Part shown: one piece after another, positions 11,265 through 22,439 of the stretch
Layout of the letters: each line of letters starts with the position of its first letter
How positions within the stretch are numbered: position 1 is the stretch's first letter
Assembly: GCA_025201765.1 (NCBI GenBank)
Contig: MU623455.1
Span: 1-64,000, forward strand
Direction of reading: 5' to 3'
DNA: 64,000 nt
Source of the DNA: Daldinia sp. FL1419
Lineage: Eukaryota > Ascomycota > Sordariomycetes > Xylariales > Hypoxylaceae
Notes under the pieces: model-generated
Database searches by the model: none
What the model saw: only the letters and a program-made list of their open reading frames with translations
What the model was told of the DNA's origin: nothing
Translations under genes and position numbers: made by a program

Positions 11265-12146
11265 ATGTCATCCGCCGTTCGCGCTCGCTGGTTGCGAGAA
11301 GCCCGCTTCCTCTTCACAAACTTGAGACTCGCAAATGCAACTACACCTCTAAACACTCTGCGTTTACGCACCACACCCAAACCGCGAAATAGACGCTTCC
11401 AATCCACCAAACCCCCCTCTCCCGACTCGACATCTTCCTCCTCCTCCCAAGCCCGCCAAGCCCACCGTCTCGACGCCCTCCTAACACGCACAAGCCGTTG
11501 GGTCCCGCGCCGCCTACGCCCGTACCTCGAAAAACTGCGCTCAGCACCCTTCTCGCACATAGCCGCATTCCTCATCCTCCACGAAATCACCGCCGCAGTC
11601 CCGCTGCTAGGGCTTGCATACGCTTTCCACCGCGCAGACTGGGTTCCTACGGCATGGGTGCTGGGGCCGTGGGCGGCGTGGGCGGAGGAGGGGTTGGCGA
11701 AATATATGCGCTGGTTTAGGAAGAAGGGGTGGTTTGGCTTGGGCGAGGAAGCGGACGGCGGGAGGGAGGGCGAGGAGAGGTTGGAGCGGAGGTTGAAGGA
11801 AGAGATGGAGATGGAGAAGGAGAAGGAGAAGGAGAGGAGCGAGGGGAAGAAAAAGAGTTGGCTTGGGTCTTGGAGGCGGAAAGACGAAGAAGGTACGGAC
11901 ATGTCTCGGAGTAAGGTGCACGTAGATCAGCAGGGCAAGACTGCGGCGGCCTGGCGGAAGGTCAAGGATACTGTGACGGTTGAGAATACGGAAAAGGGAT
12001 ACAAGATTGCCATACAAATTGCTGCAGCATATGCTATAACTAAAGCATTGCTGATACCTAGAATAGCACTTAGTCTATGGGCGACCCCTTGGTTAGCTAG
12101 AGGGTTTGTAACGATGAGGCGCTCGATATGGAAAAAGAGCAGCTAA
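11265..12146 (+). CDS. Mitochondrial FLILHELTA-family membrane protein (Mrx11-like)
   Basis: 293 residues, single exon. The Arg/Ser/Thr-rich, acid-poor N-terminus (residues 1-60) looks like a mitochondrial presequence. Residues 101-125 contain AFLILHEITAAVPLLG, the signature after which Pfam PF10306 (FLILHELTA) is named; yeast Mrx11/YPL041C is a member, found with the MIOREX mitoribosome assemblies. A highly charged segment rich in Glu, Lys and Arg (about residues 175-215) separates this first membrane segment from a second hydrophobic region near 245-285. I infer an inner-membrane protein linked to mitochondrial gene expression. The GC-rich, low-complexity middle also opens long antisense frames, which are not genes. 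Confidence 0.85.
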   Translation: MSSAVRARWLREARFLFTNLRLANATTPLNTLRLRTTPKPRNRRFQSTKPPSPDSTSSSSSQARQAHRLDALLTRTSRWVPRRLRPYLEKLRSAPFSHIAAFLILHEITAAVPLLGLAYAFHRADWVPTAWVLGPWAAWAEEGLAKYMRWFRKKGWFGLGEEADGGREGEERLERRLKEEMEMEKEKEKERSEGKKKSWLGSWRRKDEEGTDMSRSKVHVDQQGKTAAAWRKVKDTVTVENTEKGYKIAIQIAAAYAITKALLIPRIALSLWATPWLARGFVTMRRSIWKKSS

Positions 12147-12345
12147 GAATAAAATCGCTCTGGTCTGATTAAGCAGATGTAGCACCACGAATGAGGATCG
12201 CCTTTTGTCTATGATGCTTGGTTTATTGAAATATGCACTTTTTGTCTGATCCGATTACATGTCTTTTTGTCTGCTTCGCTTGTCCAAGCTAGATCAAAAT
12301 TCCATCATGTCATACGGATTCATCTACCACCATAACTTTTTTTTC

Positions 12346-13234
12346 TTACTCGTAGATCCACTTGGCCTGGGCGCTCTCCCAGCTGACGAGGTCACCCTCG
12401 TTGAACCAGAGAGCAATCTCCTTCTTGGCGTTCTCGACGCTGTCGGAGCCGTGGCAGACGTTGCGGCCGGTCTGGAGAGCAAAGTCACCCTGAGAGCTGT
12501 TAGTCTGGATCGCGATATAGTCAAAGTTGTTGTGATTGCTTACACGGATGGTGCCGGGGGCAGAGGCAAGGGGGTTGGTAGCACCGAGAAGAGCTGTTAA
12601 ATAAGGATTAGCATCGACATATTCAACAACGTAGGGGGTTTAACGTACTTCGGCCAGTCTTGACGGCATCAAGACCCTCCCAGACCATGGCAGCGATCGG
12701 GCCGCTGTTCATGTCTACGCTCAAGTTAGCTTAAGTTGGCTGTAGGATTTCTACTATGTAGCATACACTCAATTAGACCAGGGAAGAAAGGCTTGTCCTT
12801 GAGGTCGGCGTCTGTTAAGATCGTGTTAATTCACCAATATTTTTGCTCTGTAGGGTGGCGCGAGCTTACAGTGCTTCTCGAGGTGAGCCTTGCCGGGGGT
12901 GACAAGCTTGATGGCGACGAGCTTGAAGCTATTTCGCAGTTAGAATTTAATTCGAATGTGAAGCAAAGCGTTTTTAAACATACCCACGGCTCTCGAAGCG
13001 AGAGATGATGGCACCAACGAGGCCACGCTAGAATCAGGGGTTAGAAAATGTTCGACGATTTTGCGTCTACGAATTGAAATACCTGGACGCCGTCGGGCTT
13101 GATAGCAATGAAGCTATAAATATGCCATTAGCTCTACTCTGTATCACAGTATTTTCTACCTTTAGGGAAGGAAAAAAAAAAGAAAGAAAGAAAAAAGCGA
13201 GGGGTAAGGTAACTCACGTCTGCTCAGTAGACAT
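12346..13234 (-). CDS. ndk1: Nucleoside diphosphate kinase
   Basis: Eight exons on the minus strand: 13234-13218, 13113-13083, 13027-12984, 12928-12870, 12811-12767, 12714-12649, 12593-12544 and 12489-12346. Every junction is GT-AG and keeps frame, giving a 151-residue protein, the usual NDK length. It begins MSTEQTFIAIKPDGVQRG, contains the RTLLGATNP loop, and has the active-site signature NVCHGSDS with the phosphorylated His. It ends KWIYE. The enzyme transfers phosphate from ATP to NDPs and acts as a hexamer in the cytosol. The start is supported by CCAAAATG and by family length. Because the exons are short, single-frame scanning misses this gene. An upstream reading frame runs into this start (see next entry). 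Confidence 0.96.
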
Positions 13235-13720
13235 TTTGGCTTCTGGTAAGGGTTCTTGAGAGTATAGCGGGGTAGGTACCGTTTGGTAAAGAGTCGTGGT
13301 AGTAGTTATCGTCGAAGTAGAAGGATAAAAAGATCCCTTAATATTGTCTAAGTCGTGTTTGAGACTTTGCCTAAATGTCCAATCTTGACGATCTGGTTGA
13401 GTCTTCCAGGGGAAAAGGAAGAATAGAAGAAATATAAGAACGGCGCTTCCAAAGATTGTGAAGAAAAGATGGAGGGTGGGGTGACGGCTATAGTGGGGTA
13501 TTAGGCCTAGAAATCTAACATTGGGCGGTCGCTGTTGCCCTTGTTGCCCTTGGTGCCCTTGGTGTCCCTGCCCGCGATTGGGTTTGCTGTGATTTTCGGG
13601 CGGTGGTGGAGCCCTGCCACTGTGAGTAATGTGGGTCTCGTTTGGATTATTTGGAACATTCGAAGGAACATCGGGGATTAAGACTCTGTGGCGTCTTGAA
13701 ACGTCTTGTGGCTTATACAT
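13235..13720 (-). other. Open frame in phase with the NDK start, encoding a possible membrane anchor
   Basis: From an ATG at 13720 the minus strand stays open for 162 codons and enters the NDK initiator Met in the same frame, ahead of the first NDK intron. The peptide is Pro/Gln/His-rich, with a GHQGHQGQQGQQ repeat. It then has one strong hydrophobic segment near residues 83-105 (FFTIFGSAVLIFLLFFLFPW) and a Ser/Thr tract. Either this is fortuitously open 5' UTR and promoter, or an alternative first exon gives a membrane-tethered NDK isoform. The CT-rich 90 bases before 13234 and the good Kozak context favour the normal short NDK as the main product. Confidence 0.3.
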
Positions 13721-14626
13721 CTTCGGACAACAAGGTACTAGGTAGCTTTCTACCTCCTCGATAGGCTTAATTAAATCCCAGGCTCAAATACGTATCTCCA
13801 GGGTATAGGGTATTTCCAAGCAATAGCGGTTGAGTGAGGGTTACTTGAGGATATTCAGCTCGATACACATGTGAGAGTAATCCCCGATATGATTGGTCAA
13901 CTATTTCTGAGGCGTATGAAATAGGAGAGGGTGTACAGAAGCAACTGTTACTTATGTGAGAGTAGTTACAACTAGTTAGGAGCTTTATGATTTTTTAAAA
14001 GAACAAGAAAGCCCTTGTGCAACATGCAGGAGACGAGATGAAGAAAGTAAGTGAGGAATATGATCGCATCTTTTACAACAGATCACTATTCCGTGATCAT
14101 TTCAAGTAAACAAATATGTACTAGCTAAAAGATTGGACTGGAATATTTGTCCGTAGAGTGGCTAGTGATGGAAGTCAAAGCTATTGTGGCTTACTTCAAC
14201 CTTCTAGTTACCTAACCTAAGTACTTGGGGCTTGTTAGAGGGGTCTTACCTCATTGCCTCATAGTTGAGCTTCAATTGACATTCTAGTGGCAAATAGTGG
14301 GGATTTGCAACCCCGGCTCGGGTGGCTATCGCTGTCTGGTTAAATTCGGGGAAGCTTGTACCTAAAAAGTGTACCTAAAAGCTGCCAAGGTATCATTGAG
14401 CTGTTCTTTTTTGAACGGACAGCTAGCTTCAACTTCCACCTCCCACAACTGATTCAAAATAATATATACGATTGCTTGCGATCCCCGCGAAGCAATTCCA
14501 CAGTTAACCCTATGACCTAATACCTATGAGGTCTTTTGATTTAGTCTCATCTTTTGTTTAATTCCTACTGCTGGTTTTCTCTTTATCCATAGCCCTAATA
14601 AGGGAAGCCGTGCCGAGGGACCAAAT
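13721..14626. other. Divergent intergenic region (NDK / glucosidase II)
   Basis: Promoter space for the minus-strand NDK gene and the plus-strand GH31 gene. No gene, tRNA or long repeat recognised. Confidence 0.5.
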
Positions 14627-17600
14627 ATGGCCGGTGCCGGTACAAGTCGACTGTCCCCAAGATGGACAGTTTTCTTGTGCTTTTTCGCAGCCCTATTCTC
14701 TTTTTTCACACCAGGAGGTAATTATCTTAGGCGTAGGCTAAACTACTATTCTTAGGTGGCTAATCGAAAATAGTGGCGGTTAAGGAAAACGATTTCAAGA
14801 AATGCCACCAGTCGGGCTTTTGCAAAAGAAATAGGGCATATGCCGACAATGCAGTTGCTCTGGGGTCCTCATGGCAGGCACCGTACAAGATCTCTCCCGA
14901 GCTGGCCTCGTTCAAAGATGGCCAATTTCAAGCTACAATTCTAAAGACTATCGATGAGCAAGGAACCACCGTTCAGCTCCCTCTTACCGTTTCTTTCTTG
15001 AAATCCGGTACGGCACGTGTTTCCGTTGACGAGAAGAAGAGACAAGATAAAGAGATTGAACTCAGGCATAACAGCAAAGCCAGGAAAGAGAGATACAACG
15101 AAGCTGAAAAATGGGCCATCGTCGGTGGTTTGGACGTTGACACAGATGCCAAAGTTGCTCATGAGAGCAAGACTGGAATCAGGATTCAATACGGCCCGGA
15201 CTCCGCTTTCGAGGCTGATATTACCTACGAGCCCTATTCGATTTCGTTTAAACGGGATGGTGCTACTCAAATCAAGCTCAATGACCGAGGGTTGATGAAT
15301 CTAGAACATTGGCGACCAAAGATTGAGAAACCAACACCTGAGAAGAAAGAAGGTGAGGAATCGCAAGAAGAGAAAAAGGAAGAGACCCCTGAAGTACCCC
15401 CGTCGGAAGACGAGAGCACTTGGTGGGACGAGGCCTTCGGTGGAAACACGGATTCCAAGCCCCGCGGCCCTGAGAGTGTCGCTCTAGATATTACTTTTTT
15501 TGGTTACGAGCATGTCTATGGAATCCCGGAACACGCCGGCCCCTTATCACTAAAAGAAACCCGCGGTGGCGACGGCAATTATGCGGAGCCCTACAGACTA
15601 TACAATGCCGACGTCTTCGAGTACATCTTGGACAGTCCAATGACCCTATATGGCGCGATTCCTTTCATGCAAGCTCAGCGAAAGGATTCCACAGTTGGTA
15701 TTTTCTGGCTCAACGCTGCTGAAACTTGGATTGATATTACCAAGGCTAAGGAATCCAAGAACCCTCTAGCTCTCGGTGTCAGCGCCAAAACCAACACCCA
15801 AACTCATTGGATCTCGGAATCTGGTTTGATGGACGTCTTCATTTTCCTCGGACCCACTCCTCGTGACATAACCAAGAGCTATACTGAGCTTACGGGTACT
15901 ACTGCCTTACCTCAGGAATTTTCCCTCGGGTACCACCAATGTCGATGGAATTATGTCTCAGACGACGATGTCAAGGAAGTCGACCGTAAGATGGATCGGT
16001 ACAACATCCCGTATGATGTCATTTGGCTAGACATCGAATACACCGACGATAAGAAGTACTTCACTTGGGATAAAGACATGTTCAAGGATCCAATTTCTAT
16101 GGGCAAGCACCTAGATACCCACGGAAGGAAATTAGTTACCATCATCGATCCGCATATCAAGAATGTGGGCGGCTATCATGTATCCGACGAGCTCAAGTCT
16201 AAAGGACTAGCTGTCAAGAACAAGGACGGCAATGACTTTGATGGCTGGTGCTGGCCAGGATCATCTCATTGGGTCGATACCTTCAACCCCGAAGCCATCA
16301 AATGGTGGTCGTCACTTTTTAACTACGACGCATTCAAGGGCACCATGGAGAATACCTTCATCTGGAACGATATGAATGAACCGTCTGTGTTTAACGGACC
16401 CGAAGTCACCATGCCCAAAGACAACCTTCATTATGGCGATTGGGAGCATCGTGATGTCCACAACGTCAATGGGATGACTTTCCATAATGCGACATATGAG
16501 GCTCTCCTTTCCCGAAAGAAGGGTGAGTTGCGGCGTCCTTTCATCCTCACCAGATCATTCTACGCCGGCTCTCAGCGTCTTGGGGCAATGTGGACCGGTG
16601 ACAACCAGGCTAGCTGGGAGCATCTTGGGGCCTCTATTCCCATGATCCTTGCCCAAGGAATTTCTGGATTTCCCTTTTCTGGCGCAGATGTTGGCGGTTT
16701 CTTTGGAAATCCCGAATTGGAGCTACAGAGCCGTTGGTATCAAGCCGGTGCTTTCTACCCCTTCTTCCGAGGACACGCTCATATTGATGCCCGTCGACGT
16801 GAGCCATTCTTGCTTGCGGAACCTCACCGATCCATCATCACTTCCGCTCTCCGTTTTCGTTACAGCCTCCTCCCAGCTTGGTACACTGCGTTTTACCATG
16901 CCAACCGTGACGGAAGTCCCATCATACGCCCTCTTTATTGGACACACCCGAGTGAGGAGAGCGGCTTTGGTATCGACGACCAATTCTTCGTCGGATCTAC
17001 AGGTCTTCTAGTTAAGCCGATCGTAGAAAAGGGAAAGACTTCCACAGATATTTATATCCCAGATAGTGAAATCTACTACGACTACTTCAACTACAAAAAG
17101 CTAGCTACCACCAAGGGTAAACATCTGACAGTAGATGCGCCCCTCGAGGTCATTCCCGTGTTGATACAGGGTGGCCACATTTTCCCTCGTCGCGATACTC
17201 CAAGACGCTCCTCACAGCTAATGAAATTTGACGACTACACACTCGTCGTGGCCGTCGGAAAGAACGGTGAGGCTGAGGGAGAATTATACGTCGATGACGG
17301 CGACTCTTTCGATTATGAAAAGGGTCAATACATTCATCGCAAGTTCAGGCTTGAAGGTTCAACGCTTGCTTCTACCGATGCGGAAGGTCGTGATGCCAAG
17401 AGCATAAAGGAAGGAGACTGGCTAAAACGCATGCGCAATGTTGCAGTCGACAGGATCATCATTGTTGGGGCACCTTCGTCTTGGGCCAACAAGAAGGAAG
17501 TGGTTGTCGAGTCTGAGGGAAAGAAGACACCAGTACCGCTCACTTACTATAAGGCAGACGGTACTAGAGGTGCGTTTGCGATCGTGGGACGGGTTGGTTC

Positions 17601-17637
17601 TAGGATTGGCGCCGATTGGACCGTTTCGTTTGCTTAG
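14627..17637 (+). CDS. Glucosidase II catalytic alpha subunit (GH31)
   Basis: Two exons, 14627-14717 and 14774-17637, with a 56-bp intron, encoding 984 residues. Exon 1 supplies the signal peptide: MAGAGTSRLSPRW, then a hydrophobic core ending near FTPG. Exon 2 continues AVKENDFKKCHQSGFCKRN, the conserved N-terminus of the family. The GH31 nucleophile motif is WNDMNEPSVF, with a further conserved GDNQASWEHL and GADVGGFFG. A charged insert (Glu/Lys-rich, about residues 205-240) is typical of the alpha subunit. The enzyme trims the two inner glucoses of N-glycans in the ER lumen with a beta subunit and so controls glycoprotein folding cycles. A start further downstream would lose the signal peptide. 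Confidence 0.97.
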
Positions 17638-17957
17638 ATGATTAGATACGAATGTAGGTATTGCCTATAGAGACGAATATAACGACAAGAAACCGTTGCA
17701 GACTTTTCCAACATGAACCGTATTAATACCGCCAAGCGATACTCAAGATTTACAATCGAAAACCCTTGTCTCACCGTATTACCCCTAGGTACCACCCGCG
17801 AAGCCCCCCCGGACCTCTTTCTTCAATTTACCAATTCCATCACTGAACCTTAAGAATAATCCAACCCGCATCGGGGTTTGACTTACAGTGCGATTAATAC
17901 CGTATTCCCGCCCTTATTATTAGATAGGTAGGTAATTTTGCCACATACTACTTATAC
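17638..17957. other. Convergent 3' region
   Basis: A 320-base spacer between the ends of the GH31 and AAA genes. It should contain both 3' UTRs; nothing else is seen. Confidence 0.5.
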
Positions 17958-20292
17958 TTAAGCAACTCTGTTCATCTTTTGGATGGCAAGCGGGTCGAAT
18001 TTCTTGGCGAAGTCGCGGATCTGTTGAATCGCCCCGTCTGAGACCGTGGGGCCAGACCGGGCTATCGCGGTGTCGAGGTGCGCCTTGGTGATCAGACGGG
18101 ATTCGTTCGACTTGTCGGCTTTGTCGAGCTCGTGTTGGCAGATGAGTGCGGCTTGCGTGCAGATCGTCTTGATGTCGGACCCGGTGAAGCCTTGAGTGCG
18201 CAGCGCGAGATGCGATAGGTCGACGCTTGGGTCGACCTTTTCCTCGCGCAGGAATATGTTGAAGATTTTCTCCCTGGCGGTGCGGGATGGGAGGCCGATG
18301 AATAAGCGCGCGGGGACGCGGCGCATCACGGCTTCGTCGAGGTCGTCGGGGTGGTTGGTTGCGAGGAGGACGAACGGCGGCCTTTTGGCGGCTGTTAAAC
18401 CGTCCGTCTGATTGAGCAGTTCGTTGAGACGGCTGCGTTCCCAACCGTAGTCGTTAGGGCCGCGTTTTCTGAATAGAGCGTCGGCTTCGTCCATGAATAT
18501 GATGCTGGGAGCTACCATGGAAGCCAGGTTAAAGAGAGCCTTAATAATCTTCTCGGTTTCTCCTACCCACTTGCTTTCGATCTCGGCGGCGGAGACGTGG
18601 ATCATTACGGCTTTGTACTCGTGCGCTAGAACACGGGCTAGTTGTGTCTTGCCCGTGCCCGGAGGGCCGTAGAGTAGGGCGCCTCGAATCCGGGATTTGC
18701 TTAGGAGACCGTAGTGAGATTTGGGGTCCGAGTTGGCCAGCTCTACTAGTTGTTTTATCGTGACTTTGGTATCCTCATCGACCTCGATGTCTTCCCAGCT
18801 CTGTTCGATGGTATCTAGAATATTATTAGCCTTGACACTGTCATTCTATAAGTGTTGCAGTAAACCTACCAGGTTTGACAATAGAGTCTAACAATCCAGA
18901 TTCAAACTGATACTTGCTGACATTTTCTTGGATTTCTTTAATAGCTTTCTGTGCATCTTCGTGCAGGCCATCCCACTCTCCCGGCGATTTCGTTTCCTTC
19001 TTTTCCATCCACTCGCTAAGCACCTTGAGTCTCGCGAATGCCTTCTCGATGTTCTCAAACGTGGGATTGGCGAGTAGGGCGCTCGCCACCAATTCTATTT
19101 CGCGATCCCCGAACCTCGAGTCACCGAGCCGTTTCGTAGCGAAACTATCTTCTGAAAGTTTCCAATCGACATGCGGCTCCAGCAGCCCTGTAAAGGATTG
19201 AGTCTTTTGCCATTCCCGGATTATCGCCTGTATATTCTGTATATTGACCTTTTGTGTTGTTTTCTTGTAGTCTTTTTCAAGTAACTCTTTTTGCGTGTCT
19301 GTATTTAACGGTACCATCACTTGCACCGCCTTAATCTGATCGGAACCGAGGTCGGAGAGGAACTCATAATCGTTCGAAGGTGATCGAGGCCAGGGAGGAC
19401 CATAGACTGGGTCATTCTGGTTGTCAATTGCTATGACAGCGATTTCTTTTCCTTGGGCTCTAGCTTCTTTGACCGCGTCTCTTAGATGAGTCAAGACATT
19501 ACGAGGGGACTCGTAGAAGTCCTCCGCAACTTCTGGGAGCAATATAATGATAGGGCGTTCTTGGCCTTCTTTGGAAGGTGTCTGTGATAAGCCCCTTTTC
19601 TGTAACACTGAGGCAAATAATTGTGCAAACGGAAATGCGAGTCTCTTTCTCACTGCTCTTTTTGGCTTAGAATCCGGTGTTTCTGTATTAGACTTCTTTT
19701 TGCCAGATTTTGCTTCCTCCTCGGGCTTTTCTGGCCCTTCAAAATAGAGGTCTCTGAAATCCAGTATACCCTTTGGAAGGTTGTGACCTGATAGTGTAGC
19801 GTAATGATTCGCAAGATTTTCGAAATCTTGCAACCCTAAAGTGATAATATCGGCGCCGATGTCCTTGGCAAATCGTTGCACTACCAGGTTTAGAAATCGT
19901 TGACCATGTTCGGCATGCGGCATCCGCAGAGCCATCGCATCGTGACGAAATCGTGTCATGCCTTTTATATCCGAGTCACTTTGGAGCCCGCGAGTCTCTT
20001 GAGGTAGAGTGAGATCGAATAATGCTTCATACATCACAGCATCAAGCACATAGTGCCCCGGCTTTTCAACTTCGTGAACTTGATCGCCTGACGTATCACC
20101 GACCGTAAGGGGAATTTCACACTCAGCTAGTTCTTCGAAAGTCTTAATGCAACTTTGAAGCCAGAAGGGTGAGTCCGGCAGGGCAGCTTCTTCTGTGGTG
20201 GCTGGTGCCATTGCACCATTTGTCGAGTTGTCTGATGGAATAGTGGACTCCATGTTGGCATCCTCGGCGCATATGGGAATTTCGCTACTCAT
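17958..20292 (-). CDS. AAA ATPase of the Msp1/spastin-like class
   Basis: Two exons, 20292-18870 and 18814-17958, joined across a 55-bp intron with branch-like GGCTAATA; the joined frame encodes 759 residues. The N-terminal 450 residues are a fungal-specific region with a basic Lys/Arg patch. The C-terminal AAA module has Walker A GPPGTGKT, Walker B IIFMDEADALF, sensor-1 ATNHPDDLD, an Arg finger region RRVPARLF and a winged C-terminal part. The module is closest in style to meiotic-clade ATPases (Msp1, spastin, katanin), which remodel or extract proteins. No membrane segment is evident. A 32-base alternative intron is possible but too short. Substrate is unknown. Confidence 0.92.
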
Positions 20293-20991
20293 CCTGAGGT
20301 TTATAGTCCGAGGCAGAATACTGTTCGTTGGTATATTCGGCCGATTTTACCTCGCGAGCTTATTTGCACACTAGGCCACCGATATTCTCGCTCGGCTTTG
20401 TGGAGTTATTAAGCAATTGCAGTATAGATGTAAGTAATTGTAAATAGGCAGGACTTATATGGAATTTTAGGTGAAGGGGTATTAGTTCGTATGAAGACAG
20501 ATCAGACTCCGCGTTATTTAATTGTTAAGCTTACCTCAAGTACCTAAGTTTTATCCCATACCTGTATGAAGGCAGACACCTACGTATACGAGGCATCCTT
20601 GGAGGCTACCGAATATCTATTGTTACACTGGATTCTCTGATCTAGAATATACTTTTAGCGTTGGAGCCTGCTGTTATCATATCCAATTCTCCGCCGTTAA
20701 AGCAAGTTGCCTAGGTCCTAAGTAAGCCTTAGCCTGTTATAATATTCTTGATTGGTTCTTGAGATGGAGAATCTTTATGTACCTATCTATGACTGCTAGT
20801 TACTGATTTCCCAACCAATAGAGGCGAAGCAGCAATTAGCCTTATGTAGGTACTTTATCATATTAACTCAGCCCCTTAGGCTTCCTCGCCATCCCAACGT
20901 TTCAAAATATGCCTCGGGGCCTTGTCGGGTTTGTTATCTTGAAGCGGGCGCTGCTAACGAGCATCTTGTGTAACAGAAAATTACACCCGAC
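20293..20991. other. Intergenic region, nothing recognised
   Basis: AT-rich spacer with short TAGGTAC-type motifs; no gene seen. It includes the promoter of the AAA ATPase gene. Confidence 0.45.
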
Positions 20992-21944
20992 ATGGTAGCT
21001 AGGCACCAGTACGAGACGCTGCCTTCTCCCCGTCACATCCGTCTACTAAGGCTGCATGGTGGCCAAAAGTCGGAAGCTATATTATGTGAGTTTGTTATAA
21101 CATCCCTGGACGAGGCTCCTAATTTTAAGGCACTATCGTATGTATGGGGAAATCCACTGCCTCGTACGCCGGTTCAGTGCTCTGGGAGGGCTGCGGAGGA
21201 TGGAGAGGACCATCATATGGCTAGGAGAAGATCCCGAAGGACAAGCTTGGAGAGCTTTGCAGTGCGGCTCCGGCAGGATTCGACTCACATAATGATGGGG
21301 TTGGTAAAATCACGCACGACTGCTATCTATCATATTAGTAACATCACTCTGCTTGCTCTAATAAGGAGGACAAGGGATGGTTTCTCACTCACGGAGGATA
21401 TCCATAAGACACTAATTTTTGCGTGCACACAACCTCACGATCACATCATAGGGATACTCGGTTTAGTACGCAATGCCGATAAGAATCTTTTCAGTTCATT
21501 GTCGGATTATGGGGTGAGCATACGAGAATCGCTATTGAAACTACCTAGCCATTTGGAACCCCTTGCTCTCGTCGACATATTACCTCTTGAGGCTCGGCCG
21601 GTATCGTGGGCTGCGGATTTATCCCAACTTTCTCAATTGACGCTGAAGCAACATGTTATGTTTTTACCGAAAAGAGAAGTTATTTGAAGACTCGCGCAAA
21701 AGGCGAAATCACTAGCAAAGTATTGTTCAGAAATGACAGGCCGCCAAATGCGCCGAGGACGACTAAGTCGTCCGCCCAGTTTTCCGAGGATGGCACCGTA
21801 CTATCTATAGAAGGCGTTTTCCTCGATGAGGTGGGGGAATTGGCCAATATAGTCAAAAATAGCCCCGAGGAGGATGTTCATGTCGGCACTCTCGAGAAGA
21901 TGGAGTCTAAATATGATGTAGAAAAGGAGATAAGTCGTTGCTAA
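20992..21944 (+). pseudogene. HET-domain (heterokaryon incompatibility) gene relic with core deleted
   Basis: The first 55 residues are a classic HET-domain start: YETLPSPRHIRLLRLHGG, then FKALSYVWG. Right after PVQCSG the family's central block (the conserved WVDAICINQ region) is absent. The text resumes in another frame at about 21200 with RTIIWLGEDPEGQAWRAL, which normally follows that block. It returns to the first frame from about 21290 to 21687, then continues in a third reading from about 21680 to 21944. So there is an internal deletion plus at least two frameshifts. HET proteins trigger cell death on fusion of unlike strains; this copy cannot encode an intact domain. Confidence 0.82.
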
Positions 21945-22439
21945 CAAATATCGTAATAGTAAATACGAAAAACGGAGGAAAGACAATTTAGACCCAATTG
22001 TAAAATGATAATGGAAACGCAACAATTGCGCGAGAATCAAGATACACGAAAAGTCAATTTCGCAGGTACGCTGACGGCTGGGTTGGGCGGCCCCGTACTC
22101 TCAGCCTGGGGATGAGATCGCCGCGCGTTCTTCGATATATTGGTGATGGGACTTACAAGCTCGCCGGACAATGTTATATTCAGGGAGTTATGAGCGGCGA
22201 ATACCTGAAATACTTTCTTCATGTAAAGGAGATTCTTCGAATAACATAGTCTTTTATCCCTACGAACAAAGTGCGGTTGCGTGTAGCTTGAAAAATATGC
22301 CAAAGTGGCTGTAAAGACCGAGTGTTAAGAGTTACAATCCGGAATTTTGCATCGTTCAAACCAGGTTGCATAGTATATATAGAGAGAGGCTTCATTCTGG
22401 CTTCATTTGATCAAGTTAAGACGTATATATATTGGCTAC
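21945..22439. other. Intergenic region, nothing recognised
   Basis: Contains only short open frames without family similarity; the right part is the 3' UTR of the dioxygenase gene. Confidence 0.45.

Noticed and set aside
11252..12017. Long antisense open frames over the Mrx11-like gene
   Set aside because: They arise from the GC-rich, low-complexity Glu/Lys coding stretch on the other strand and contain only Ser/Pro/Leu repeats.
12259..13008. Plus-strand open frames over the NDK locus
   Set aside because: They are antisense to the NDK exons, whose spliced translation is a complete and highly conserved enzyme.
17920..18444. Arg/Pro-rich minus-strand frame within the AAA ATPase
   Set aside because: It overlaps the conserved AAA module in another phase; composition is typical of a shadow frame.
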